NCBI GenBank assembly: GCA_023410055.1
Contig: JAEYQK010000013.1
Coordinates: 1-60,441, forward strand
Direction of reading: 5' to 3'
From: Acidobacteriota bacterium
GTDB taxonomy: Bacteria > Acidobacteriota > Terriglobia > Terriglobales > Acidobacteriaceae
DNA: 60,441 nt
Shown here: piece after piece, positions 25,569 to 32,990 of the stretch
Numbering within the stretch: the stretch's first letter is position 1
Layout: every line of letters starts with the position of its first letter
Translations under genes and position numbers: made by a program
Notes under the pieces: model-generated
Told to the model about the DNA's origin: nothing
Seen by the model: the letters and a program-made list of their open reading frames with translations, nothing else
Database searches by the model: none

Positions 25569-26267
25569 ATGAGTAAGAAGTCGGTTCTCGTCACCTTCTC
25601 CGGGCTTGATGGTTCGGGTAAAAGCACACAGATAGCGATTCTACGCGCCGCTTTGGCTTCGTGGCGCAAGCAAACCAAGCTACTAGCTTTCTGGGACGAT
25701 GCGGTTGTGCTCACTCGTTATCGCGAGCGCTTCGTACACGTTGTGTACAAGAGCGAGCGTGGCATCGGTGCCCCAGGTCGCCCCGTCCAGCGTCAAGATA
25801 AGAACGTCCGCCGCTGGTACCTGACGATTGCTCGCCACTTCCTTTACTTGCTTGATGCAATCAGCCTTCGCTTCCTGATAGCGCGCGCGCGCCGTCACAA
25901 ACCTGACGTGATTGTTCTCGATCGCTACATCTACGATGAACTTGCGAATCTTCCGATCTCTCGCGGCTTCAGCCGTACGTTCGCCCGCCTCATAAGCCGA
26001 ATCGCCCCCAAGCCGGACGTGGCACTTTTGCTCGACGTCGATCCCGAAAGTGCCGTCGCTCGTAAGCCCGAGTATCCCCTCGACTTCGTCCGCGAAGCAC
26101 GGTCAACTTATCTCGAACTTGCCCGATTGCTTGGCAACATGACAGTCATCCCGCCGCTGTCATTGAACGAAACCAGACAACAGGTGAGAGATGCAGTGGC
26201 GGCTGTGGTAACACCGGCGGTTGGTGCTACGGCGAGTTCGTCGGCGGGACACCCCCGAGCAGCCTGA
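25569..26267 (+). CDS. Thymidylate-kinase-like P-loop kinase
   Basis: This 232-residue P-loop protein shows FSGLDGSGKSTQIA (Walker A), the DRYIYDELAN motif equivalent to the DR(Y/F) motif of dTMP kinase, and a VALLLDVDPESAVARKPEYP segment corresponding to the LID-region helix. It is more divergent than a housekeeping Tmk, with a long insertion before the DR motif, so it may phosphorylate another nucleotide or act in polysaccharide precursor supply. ATG follows AGAGGGGATT. It closes the plus-strand locus that begins at 16711. Confidence 0.75.
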   Translation: MSKKSVLVTFSGLDGSGKSTQIAILRAALASWRKQTKLLAFWDDAVVLTRYRERFVHVVYKSERGIGAPGRPVQRQDKNVRRWYLTIARHFLYLLDAISLRFLIARARRHKPDVIVLDRYIYDELANLPISRGFSRTFARLISRIAPKPDVALLLDVDPESAVARKPEYPLDFVREARSTYLELARLLGNMTVIPPLSLNETRQQVRDAVAAVVTPAVGATASSSAGHPRAA

Positions 26268-26393
26268 GCTTAGCGGTCCGCAACTCGGACGCGACCCGCC
26301 CGAGCTCCGTATTACGACACGCTAATCCAAGTCTCCAAAATTAGAATTCACGCATAAATTCCGGTTTTCAGAACAGAACTCCGATTTGTGCGC

Positions 26394-26412
26394 AGGCCGC
26401 GTGTCACGGCCT
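26394..26412 (+). repeat. Small hairpin upstream of the IS200-type transposase
   Basis: aggccg and cggcct pair around a seven-base loop 16 bases before the transposase start. IS200/IS605 transposases recognise subterminal hairpins, so this could be the left end. The hairpin at 26895-26914 could be the right end. Both share a GGCCG arm. Confidence 0.35.
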
Positions 26413-26427
26413 TAGTATCGCGATGTC

Positions 26428-26886
26428 ATGGTCCAACTTCCCTTGCCCCAACTTCAAGCGAATCTTGTTCACTGCGTCGTTGTCGTTCCAGAAGACTCTC
26501 CGCAAATCCCTTGCGCGAATGCGAAGGCCTTTTCCTCGTTTCTGTCAGACGCCGCCGAGGACTTGGGCGCAAAGCAACTAGCGGCCGGAGTCTGCGAAGA
26601 TCACGTCCACATGTTGCTGTCGATTCCCGCCGCTGTCGCGGTCTCAGCTGTCGTCGACACAGTCAAGACCATGTCGGAGAGATGGCTACGGGCTACGATC
26701 AATTGCGGTAACTTTCGGTGGCAGGAAGGATACACCACATTCTCGGTGGGGATTTCACAAGTACGGGAGACGTCGGCTTACATAGAACGTCAACTTGAAT
26801 GCCACCGCAGAATCGATCTCTCGAAAGAGTTGGCACTCTTCCGCGAAGCCTACGAGAGCAGCTTGCTTCCGCCCTCGCGCCACTAA
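26428..26886 (+). mobile_element. IS200/IS605-type Y1 transposase (TnpA), single copy
   Basis: This 152-residue HUH endonuclease would cut and rejoin single-stranded DNA. The metal-binding H-x-H is in VCEDHVHMLLSIP, and the catalytic tyrosine is probably in ETSAYIERQ. The FRWQEGYTTFSVG motif between them is characteristic of the small single-gene IS200-like group. No tnpB partner is present. The reading frame is intact, but the opening strand (ANLVHCVVVV) lacks the usual W-x-x-K-Y/R pattern, so activity is uncertain. It lies between the P-loop kinase gene and rpsA. No target duplications are visible, as expected for this family. Confidence 0.75.
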
Positions 26887-26914
26887 AACGAAAAGGCCGC
26901 CATCACTGGCGGCC
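26885..26914 (-). terminator. Terminator of rpsA (possibly bidirectional)
   Basis: On the minus strand ggccgcc and ggcggcc form a 7-bp stem followed by TTTTCGTTTT, directly after the rpsA stop region. The plus-strand transposase ends inside the same segment. Confidence 0.75.
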
Positions 26915-26973
26915 CTCGTTACGTCTCTTGACTGGGTGTCGTGCCCTTCCCGGAGGAAGGTTGCGCACCTTAG

Positions 26974-28905
26974 CTAGTCGCGATCGCGTTTCCAGTTCAT
27001 CAGCTCGCCCAATGTCGCGCTGGAACCGTCGCTTGCGTGCTTGTAGCTCTCGACATCGGCTCGCGAAGCTTCTTCGCCAACCGCTCGCGTCGAGAGGCCC
27101 ACTTTCTTCTCGGCCTGGTTCATCTTGATGATCTTGAACTCGTAGTCCTGGTTCGGTTCAAGATGCAACGGATTGCCCTCGGCGTCGGTAGCTTCTGAAT
27201 TGTGACAGAGACCTTCGATACCATCGGCAATCTCGACGAACGCGCCAAAGCTTGCGGCCCGCAGAACCTTGCCGTGCACCACGTCGCCGATCCGGTGCTG
27301 CTGGAAGAAGGTCTCCCAGACGTCCGGTTCGAGCTGCTTGATGCCAAGCGACAGGCGGCGGTTATCAGGCTCGATCGCCAGAACCTGCGCCTTCACGCGA
27401 TCACCCTTCTTCAGCACTTCCGAAGGATGTTTTACGCGCTTGGTCCAGCTCAGGTTGCTGACATGGACCAGCCCGTCAATGCCGTCTTCAATCTCGATGA
27501 AAGCTCCGAAGTCGGTCAGGTTGCGAACGCGACCCTCGACGGTGCCACCGATCGGGAACTTCTCGTGCAACGATTCCCACGGATTCGACTGAAGCTGCTT
27601 GAGTCCCAGCGAGATGCGGCGTTCGGTCGGGTTCACGTTCAGAACCACGGCCTCGACTTCGTCGCCGACATTCACCATCTTCGACGGGTGCTTCATGCGC
27701 TTCGACCACGTCATCTCGCTCACGTGGACCAGGCCTTCGATGCCCTGTTCCAGTTCGACGAACGCGCCGTAGTCGGTCACGCTGATCACGCGTCCACGGA
27801 CGTGCGCGCCGATCGGGTAACGCTCCTGTGCGTCGAGCCACGGATCGGGCGTGAGTTGCTTGAAGCCGAGCGAAACGCGCTGCTTGTCTTTGTCAAACTT
27901 CAGAACCTTGACCTGGATGTGATCACCGACCTGAACCAGATCGCGCGGGTGCGTCAGCCGGCCCCAGCTCATATCTGTGATATGCAGCAGGCCGTCAATG
28001 CCGCCGAGATCAACAAACGCGCCGTAGTCGGTCAAGTTCTTCACGCTGCCGGTCAGGATCGCACCCTCTTCGAGGTGCTCGAGCGTCTTGGAGCGCTTCT
28101 CGGAGACTTCCTCTTCCAGAAGTTGCTTGCGCGAGACCACGATGTTGCCGCGCTTTTTGTTCAGCTTGATGATCCGGACTTCGATCTCTGTGCCCTTCAT
28201 GCCGTCCAGGTTGCGGACAGGACGAAGATCCACTTGCGAGCCGGGCAGGAATGCACGAGCACCGAGAATGTCAACGGTCAGGCCGCCCTTGATGCGATCA
28301 ATTGCGATCGCCTTGATGGGCACTTTCTCGTTGTAGGCCTTCTCGATCTCATCCCATGCGCGCAGCCGTTGCGCCTTCTGGTACGAGAGTTTCGGATATC
28401 CTTCCGTCGTCTCGCCCTTTTCGCGCATGACGTCGATCTCGTCGCCAGGTTTTACGGTGACGTTGCCCTCGTGGTCCTTCACTTCCTCGATGGGCACCAT
28501 ACCTTCAGACTTGGCGCCGATGTCAACGACAACGGCGGTCGCCGTTACGGACACGACCGTGCCACGAATGACGCGGTCTTCCATTGCGGCGGCAGCTTCC
28601 TGCTGCTCGGTTTCGAAGTTCTCCAGAATGCTGGCGAAATCTTCGGTCATTGGTTTTTCGGTTTTGGAAGCCTCAGGCTGCTGATCAACGGCGGCCGTTT
28701 CGGTCCCAGGCGTTTCGATAATAGTTTCGGTAGACGTAGAGGTTCCTCGTGAATCGAAATGAAAATCAGAACTTGTTTGCGCAGACGCAGGGGGCTGCTG
28801 CTCCGTATGGCTTTTCTCGGGCGCGCTCTGCTCCTGTGAATGCGACGTATGGGCGGGGTTTTCGTTGCTCTGGACGGCGTTGTTATCGTTATCGAACAAA
28901 ACCAT
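26974..28905 (-). CDS. rpsA: 30S ribosomal protein S1 with disordered N-terminal extension
   Basis: S1 binds mRNA upstream of the start codon and helps place it on the 30S subunit. Six S1/OB domains are visible: two divergent N-terminal ones for ribosome docking, then four with the clear DYGAFVDLGGIDGLLHITDMSW-type pattern. The first 90 or so residues (Asn/Gln/Ser/Thr/Glu-rich, low complexity) precede the usual start region near T-E-D-F-A-S-I-L-E-N and are not typical of S1. I chose ATG 28905 because GGGGGTGAGC precedes it. ATG 28944 would add 13 residues. The gene is monocistronic or leads a short run, with a terminator at 26885-26914. Confidence 0.95.
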   Translation of the reverse strand: MVLFDNDNNAVQSNENPAHTSHSQEQSAPEKSHTEQQPPASAQTSSDFHFDSRGTSTSTETIIETPGTETAAVDQQPEASKTEKPMTEDFASILENFETEQQEAAAAMEDRVIRGTVVSVTATAVVVDIGAKSEGMVPIEEVKDHEGNVTVKPGDEIDVMREKGETTEGYPKLSYQKAQRLRAWDEIEKAYNEKVPIKAIAIDRIKGGLTVDILGARAFLPGSQVDLRPVRNLDGMKGTEIEVRIIKLNKKRGNIVVSRKQLLEEEVSEKRSKTLEHLEEGAILTGSVKNLTDYGAFVDLGGIDGLLHITDMSWGRLTHPRDLVQVGDHIQVKVLKFDKDKQRVSLGFKQLTPDPWLDAQERYPIGAHVRGRVISVTDYGAFVELEQGIEGLVHVSEMTWSKRMKHPSKMVNVGDEVEAVVLNVNPTERRISLGLKQLQSNPWESLHEKFPIGGTVEGRVRNLTDFGAFIEIEDGIDGLVHVSNLSWTKRVKHPSEVLKKGDRVKAQVLAIEPDNRRLSLGIKQLEPDVWETFFQQHRIGDVVHGKVLRAASFGAFVEIADGIEGLCHNSEATDAEGNPLHLEPNQDYEFKIIKMNQAEKKVGLSTRAVGEEASRADVESYKHASDGSSATLGELMNWKRDRD

Positions 28906-29072
28906 TAGCTCACCCCCAAGACACTTGTGGTGTGATGGGGCCACGTAGGATCGGAGAAGACTGCTGGCGCGGGTCTTTCAAGCGTTCGTCAGGACTACCC
29001 AGCGGTCGGTTCTTCTCGGACGCTAGCTCCGCTCCGAGACTCTTCGACTATAACAACCGTCGTCAAACGGTG

Positions 29073-29540
29073 TCAAACTTCACGCGAGATTTTTGCGCTT
29101 GACATCCTCTGCAATTTCGAATCGAGTTCCCCGCCGCTTTCCTCGATTCCATCCACCACGCTGAACTCTCGTAATGTTCGGTCTATCCGCGCCACGGACT
29201 CGGTCACCATCTTCAATCTTTCCCCTTCCGTGGCTGCCAGATGCGATGATCCGATTACTTGCAGTGCGTTTCGAATGTTGTGATTCGTTTCGAGAATCTC
29301 CCGCAACCTCTTCTGAATGATTCTGCGCTTCGCTGAATTATTCCTTAGGGCTACGAGAAGCACGCAACCCGCCACAACTCCCGTGAATATGTCATCCGAC
29401 CAGTAAGCCCAGTACTCCGGAGCCCCCATCCAGATTGCCAGGACTGCCATGGAGCGACCCGCAACAGCTATAAGAACAGCGGCCAAAACGGAAACTGCAA
29501 TATCAACAGTGAGAGAGCGGGGATTTATGCGTACAGGCAC
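29073..29540 (-). CDS. Two-TM protein with orphan histidine-kinase-like H-box (paralogue 1)
   Basis: 155 residues. Two TM helices (about residues 12-35 and 52-70) lead into a basic linker (KRRIIQKRLREILE) and the motif T-N-H-N-I-R-N-A-L. A second helix (ERLKMVTESVARIDRTLREF) and a short tail follow. The helix pair resembles the dimerisation/phosphoacceptor hairpin of HisKA_2/HWE kinases (NHRVKNTL-type), but no ATPase domain follows. Paralogues are at 45781 and 57145. GTG 29540 has GGGGAGG six bases upstream. ATG 29555 would place the Shine-Dalgarno inside the coding region. A 23-bp tandem repeat precedes the gene. Function unknown; phosphotransfer is a hypothesis. Confidence 0.7.
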   Translation of the reverse strand: MPVRINPRSLTVDIAVSVLAAVLIAVAGRSMAVLAIWMGAPEYWAYWSDDIFTGVVAGCVLLVALRNNSAKRRIIQKRLREILETNHNIRNALQVIGSSHLAATEGERLKMVTESVARIDRTLREFSVVDGIEESGGELDSKLQRMSSAKISREV

Positions 29541-29557
29541 GGCCAACCTCCCCATAT

Positions 29558-29603
29558 TGTCTGCACGAATAGAAGTTAGATGTCTGCACGAATAGAAGCT
29601 AGA
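29558..29603. repeat. 23-bp tandem duplication upstream of the orphan H-box gene
   Basis: Units at 29558-29580 and 29581-29603 are the same (tgtctgcacgaatagaag plus a taga end) except for one base. They immediately precede the minus-strand gene that starts at 29540, so they may be operator sites. Confidence 0.8.
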
Positions 29604-29652
29604 TGAGAGTAGCTACACGGAAGCTTCGAGACGTCTGCGAAGGTTTTCTAAC

Positions 29653-30126
29653 TCAATACATTTCTTTAAGACGTCGCCAGGTCTCCTCCAGCAATTCCGG
29701 CAGAATGCGCGTTTCAGCCACGACGGACATGAAATTCGCGTCGGCCACCCACCGCGGTAGAACATGCATATGAATATGGCCAGCCACGCCAGCACCAGCC
29801 GCTTTCCCTATGTTCATCCCCAGGTTGATTCCATCCGGGTGATAAACCTCTCGCAATATACCCTCTGTCTTCTGGCCGAGCGCAATCATCTCCCGGGCAG
29901 CCTCCACCGGTAGCTTCTGCAGTTCGTCCAGATGCGCATAAGGAACAACCATCACGTGCCCCGACGTGTACGGATACTTGTTCAACACGACGAAATTGTG
30001 CTCTCCACGATAAACGATCAGGGCCGCGCGGTCCTGCATCCCGGCTTTGTCGCAGAACACACATCCAGGAGCCTTGTCTGCCGTCGAAACATAGGCATAA
30101 CGCCACGGTGTCCAGAGATAATCCAT
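29653..30126 (-). CDS. HIT-family nucleotide hydrolase/transferase
   Basis: This 157-residue cytosolic histidine-triad protein has the catalytic motif H-I-H-M-H-V (after G-V-A-G). It also has the conserved N-terminal C-V-F-C segment, the YPYTSGHVMVVPYAH strand-turn and INLGMNIGKAAGAG. It is similar to Ap4A phosphorylase-like HIT proteins of many bacteria. The two cysteines in GCVFCDK may pair with a histidine and a later residue to bind zinc, as in some members. It is a single gene on the minus strand between the orphan H-box gene and the octamer-bounded cassette. Confidence 0.92.
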   Translation of the reverse strand: MDYLWTPWRYAYVSTADKAPGCVFCDKAGMQDRAALIVYRGEHNFVVLNKYPYTSGHVMVVPYAHLDELQKLPVEAAREMIALGQKTEGILREVYHPDGINLGMNIGKAAGAGVAGHIHMHVLPRWVADANFMSVVAETRILPELLEETWRRLKEMY

Positions 30127-30170
30127 GAACCAACTTTATAGCAGAAATACGTAGCGGAACCAGAGAAACG

Positions 30171-30202
30171 AATGAACGGACGAACGGATGGGCGGATGAT
30201 TC
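30171..30202. repeat. Left arm: four inverted octamers
   Basis: Units aatgaacg, gacgaacg, gatgggcg, gatgattc. Read in reverse complement they match the four octamers at 30641-30672 unit by unit. Allowing for the two-base phase, 29 of 32 positions agree. Confidence 0.85.
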
Positions 30203-30208
30203 TGAAAA

Positions 30209-30577
30209 TCACCCCTGCCTGTTCCGGGCAGTCTGGTATGAGCTTGCGAAGATGGCGACTAGCTCCTTCGCTTCTTTTGCCAAGCCATAGAGCTTCTCGG
30301 AGGAAGTCAGACCAGCTTCGGAGATCAATTCCAGCCAGAATAGTGTCTCATCTGCTTCTTCTAGAACAACTCCGATCTTGGATACAAAGTCAGCCTGAGA
30401 TCGTGCTCTTGCGACCGCGCGATAGTTTGCGGCACTTGAAGTAGAAGACCGAAGAATCTGCTTACCAATGACCCAAGCCTCAGGCTTATGCGGGAGCGTA
30501 TGTGTCAGCCTGATTACTTCCAGAGCGAACTGCTTCGTACGTTTCTGTAGTTGAAACTGTCTATTGAAATCCGGCAT
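30209..30577 (-). CDS. Four-helix-bundle protein (S23 / 23S rRNA intervening-sequence family)
   Basis: 122 residues. Family signatures are the opening helix FNRQFQLQKRTKQFALEVIRL, then PEAWVIGKQILRSSTSSAANYRAVARARS and FVSKIGVVLEEADETLFWLELI. The family was first described inside 23S rRNA intervening sequences, and many members stand alone. A nucleic-acid role is suspected but not proven. I start at ATG 30577, where the family begins. The 52 in-frame codons before it run through the octamer array. The gene is enclosed by 32-bp inverted octamer arrays at 30171-30202 and 30641-30672 and fills most of the 438-bp interior. Confidence 0.85.
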   Translation of the reverse strand: MPDFNRQFQLQKRTKQFALEVIRLTHTLPHKPEAWVIGKQILRSSTSSAANYRAVARARSQADFVSKIGVVLEEADETLFWLELISEAGLTSSEKLYGLAKEAKELVAIFASSYQTARNRQG

Positions 30578-30640
30578 TTCGGAATCGTATCCGGCTTTCT
30601 GCAACTTGGCGCAGCAGGTCACAAAATGTTCCAAATTCAG

Positions 30641-30672
30641 ATCATCCGCCCATCCGTTCATCCGCTCATCCG
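30641..30672. repeat. Right arm: four octamers of the NNCATCCG type
   Basis: Units atcatccg, cccatccg, ttcatccg, ctcatccg. Together with the left arm they form an inverted repeat around the four-helix-bundle gene. Confidence 0.85.
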
Positions 30673-30731
30673 TCGCTTTTGTGGCATCTGAATACATACC
30701 ATCAAATCCTAAGCGGCGGGAGGAACCTGTC

Positions 30732-31661
30732 ATGCCACATTACGGCACCCTGCACGATTTCTCGTTCGGCAAAGACATAGACGATATTCGCGGTTCAACG
30801 CTCTACGGAGTAGACAACGATAAACTCGGCAAGATAGACGACATCATCTTCGACCACTCAACAGGCGAGATCAAGTACGCCGTTGTTGATTCAGGTGGCT
30901 GGTTCACGCACAAGAAATTCCTTATTCCCGCTGACCGCATTCACGCCTACGACAAAGATAACGACGCCTTCCAGATCGATCTCCTGAAGCAAGACATCGA
31001 ACGCAAGTTCCCTCGTTACGACGAGAACACTCTTAAATCAGACCAAGATTGGGCCGATTACGAATCCGAGTACAAACGCAGGTGGGAAGCTGATCCCGTC
31101 CAGCACCGCGAAGACCGTGTCGATCTGGATGTCACTCCGGCAACAACGGTAGGGGCCGAGTCCGCTCCCTCCGCTGCTCCGGGAGTGCCCCTTGGCTCTT
31201 TGGGAGAAGAAGTGGGCGAACCTAACCCCAATTTCGATCGCGACCAGGAAGCATTACGCCGCACCAGTACGCCTACTCATCTTGCCGGCAAGTTCTCCGA
31301 GACGATTGAATCAGGCAACAAGCTGACCATGGGCCCCGCTCACCCTGGCCGCGCCAAACCTGTGCGCGACCGCGCTTGGCAGGACGATCCGACTGGTTCC
31401 GGCACTCGGGAGAACATTGTCGGTTCTAGTCCCGAGGCCACCTCCGCGCCCGTTCTCAATAACGAATATCCGGTAGACGTAAACCCACCGGCCAATCCCA
31501 CGCAGCAACAAAGCCGGTCTCAATCGACTGACCACCCTCACGCCGATGTAGGGCAGTGGCACCCACGTATGAAGAGGTTTGAAGACGTACTGAGAAGAAA
31601 CCGGGTAGACGTGACTGCCAGTTGCGCCAGCTGCAAACCCGCAAAGGACCAAGCCGCGTAG
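30732..31661 (+). CDS. PRC-barrel domain protein, 309 aa
   Basis: The N-terminal PRC-barrel (residues 12-85: DIRGSTLYGVDNDKLGKIDDIIFDHSTGEIKYAVVDSGGWF, then KKFLIPADRI) is followed by about 220 residues of low-complexity, charged and proline-rich sequence. PRC barrels occur in RimM and photosynthetic reaction-centre H subunits and in stress-related soil-bacterial proteins. The role here is unknown. ATG 30732 has GGGAGGAA at seven bases. Upstream in-frame codons belong to the octamer cassette. Palindromic repeats follow the stop immediately. Confidence 0.8.
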   Translation: MPHYGTLHDFSFGKDIDDIRGSTLYGVDNDKLGKIDDIIFDHSTGEIKYAVVDSGGWFTHKKFLIPADRIHAYDKDNDAFQIDLLKQDIERKFPRYDENTLKSDQDWADYESEYKRRWEADPVQHREDRVDLDVTPATTVGAESAPSAAPGVPLGSLGEEVGEPNPNFDRDQEALRRTSTPTHLAGKFSETIESGNKLTMGPAHPGRAKPVRDRAWQDDPTGSGTRENIVGSSPEATSAPVLNNEYPVDVNPPANPTQQQSRSQSTDHPHADVGQWHPRMKRFEDVLRRNRVDVTASCASCKPAKDQAA

Positions 31662-31673
31662 TTGTTTTTGGAG

Positions 31674-31745
31674 CGCCGCCGTCTCGGCGTCACGGTGCCC
31701 CGCGTTCTCCCGAGCGTAGTCGAGGGATAACGTGGGGCTTTTCTT
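31674..31745. terminator. Palindromes after the PRC gene, the last terminator-like
   Basis: A ggagcgccgccgtctcggcg unit is followed by gccccgcgtt (31697-31706) pairing with aacgtggggc (31729-31738) and then TTTTCTTTC. The position after the stop and the T-tract support use as a terminator of a dispersed repeat. Confidence 0.6.
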
Positions 31746-31788
31746 TCAGGAGCGATATCGCACTCTTTACACCGGCAAGTTCGAGGCA

Positions 31789-32139
31789 CTACTTCCCAAT
31801 CTTCAAATTCATTACCGGCTTCTGTCGCGAGTCAAAGGAACTCAGAGTCTTCGTATCGCTCTTTGCGCCTTTGTGCTCTGCATAGACCTCATAGTCGATA
31901 TTCGGTGAAAGTTCAGGGAATCGATAGCCGCCAGCAGAGTCGGTGATGTACGTCTTAACGCCCAGAGTCTTCGTATTCTTCAGATACACGATCGCATCCG
32001 GGACGGGCGCATCGTTACGATCCGTTACCTGTCCGGTCAAGACTCGAGCTTTTGACTCGTTGTCTGCCGCAGAAACAGTCGTCGCAACAGCAATTAAAGC
32101 CAACACCGAGAGCGCAACTACAGCAACGATTCGTTTCAC
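31789..32139 (-). CDS. Secreted carboxypeptidase-regulatory-like domain protein
   Basis: 116 residues. The signal peptide VKRIVAVVALSVLALIAVATTVSA is followed by one CarboxypepD_reg/transthyretin-like beta domain (LTGQVTDRNDAPVPDAIVYLKNT ... ITDSAGGYRFPELSPNIDYEVYAEHKG). The single-domain secreted form is common in acidobacterial genomes and is probably a structural or binding module. GTG 32139 was chosen because it follows AAGGAGACTCGAA and starts the signal peptide. ATG 32163 lacks a good site. Its neighbour at 32298 has a similar fold. Confidence 0.75.
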   Translation of the reverse strand: MKRIVAVVALSVLALIAVATTVSAADNESKARVLTGQVTDRNDAPVPDAIVYLKNTKTLGVKTYITDSAGGYRFPELSPNIDYEVYAEHKGAKSDTKTLSSFDSRQKPVMNLKIGK

Positions 32140-32189
32140 TTCGAGTCTCCTTCCGCGTAGCAACGGCAGCCGAGAAGTACCGGCGCCCC

Positions 32190-32216
32190 AGATCTGCCCG
32201 ACTTTCGCAGATATGG
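32190..32216. repeat. Diverged CTGCCCGMCTTTSGC palindrome
   Basis: agatctgcccgactttcgca and a following gatatgg match the element at 7204 and 7976 with several substitutions. Confidence 0.55.
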
Positions 32217-32297
32217 AAATTCGCTACTCACATTCTAACGCGCAAAGGCACACTCCACCGCAATAGTAATAACCCACGCCGCCCAGACTAGTTCTGT

Positions 32298-32657
32298 CTA
32301 CTCGTGCAGGTGCAGACCAACATCTGCACGCTCGTTGCTCTCGATATGAACTTCAGCCTCTGCCTGCGGCCCCTTCTTCTTCGGCAGTTCGGCCCAGACT
32401 ACGTAATCGGCTTTCCCCACCGGTACCCTTTGCGCAAACTCGCCCCGGCGGTCAGATGTCAAGACCCACTCTGCCTTCTTTTTTTCCTTACGCCTGATCT
32501 TGATTGTCGCCCCTTGAACGGGTTTGGTGTCCGCAGACCACAGCGTGCCAAAGATCAACGCGTAGTCAGGCGGACGCTTCTGGTTATTGTCTTTGCTGTT
32601 CGCCATCGGAGCGATTACGAACAGCAATAAGAGCGAACAGACAAATGAACGCCGCAT
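32298..32657 (-). CDS. Secreted transthyretin-like/carboxypeptidase-regulatory-like protein
   Basis: 119 residues. The signal peptide MRRSFVCSLLLLFVIAPMANS is followed by a beta-sandwich pattern (ALIFGTLWSADTKPVQGATIKIRR ... WVLTSDRRGEFAQRVPVGKADYVVWAEL) like the carboxypeptidase regulatory domain. It is related in architecture to the gene at 31789 but strongly basic in the middle. ATG 32657 begins the signal peptide. The longer frame to 32744 would put about 30 hydrophilic residues first and overlap the LysW-like gene. It is probably co-transcribed with that gene (40-base gap). Confidence 0.7.
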   Translation of the reverse strand: MRRSFVCSLLLLFVIAPMANSKDNNQKRPPDYALIFGTLWSADTKPVQGATIKIRRKEKKKAEWVLTSDRRGEFAQRVPVGKADYVVWAELPKKKGPQAEAEVHIESNERADVGLHLHE

Positions 32658-32697
32658 CAAGCGGCGTCCCAATGCTGCGGTATGATGCCGTCCCGGA

Positions 32698-32892
32698 TCA
32701 ATAATCGCCATCTTCGCTTTCTTCGTCTTCGTCGTCTTCTTCATCCTCTTCGATTGGCTTCAGTTCAAGCGGATTAGCGGTGACTACTTCGAAATCACTG
32801 CCACATTCAGGACACGATACGACTTCGCCTTCGTCCACTTCATCGACTTCAATATCCAGATCGCTTTCGCACTCCGGGCATAGAACCGGCAT
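32698..32892 (-). CDS. LysW-like zinc-ribbon protein with acidic tail
   Basis: 64 residues. Two C-P-E-C motifs (residues 5-8 and 27-30) form a zinc ribbon, and the sequence around E-V-V-S-C-P-E-C-G and the N-P-L-E-L segment resembles LysW, the carrier protein of lysine/arginine biosynthesis in Thermus and archaea. The true carrier ends in E-D-W-G-E, whose last glutamate is modified. This protein instead ends in an acidic run and D-G-D-Y, so it probably does not serve as that carrier. No lysX, lysZ or lysY lies nearby. A general zinc-ribbon role is the alternative. Confidence 0.75.
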   Translation of the reverse strand: MPVLCPECESDLDIEVDEVDEGEVVSCPECGSDFEVVTANPLELKPIEEDEEDDEDEESEDGDY

Positions 32893-32990
32893 AACTTCCC
32901 CCTTGATATCGGCCGATCCCTTGTCGGCCTTGATAATATTTAAAGTCTCTTTTCGATAGCGTCAAGCAAACAAGTTGTAAATGAGGGCCC

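Noticed and set aside
27202..28752. 516-codon plus-strand open frame opposite rpsA
   Set aside because: It is the exact antisense of rpsA with no ribosome-binding site and no recognisable domain. Long antisense frames are expected in GC-rich genes.
30564..30731. Longer N-terminus for the PRC-barrel protein
   Set aside because: The extra codons run through the octamer array and the opposite four-helix-bundle gene. The Shine-Dalgarno lies before ATG 30732.
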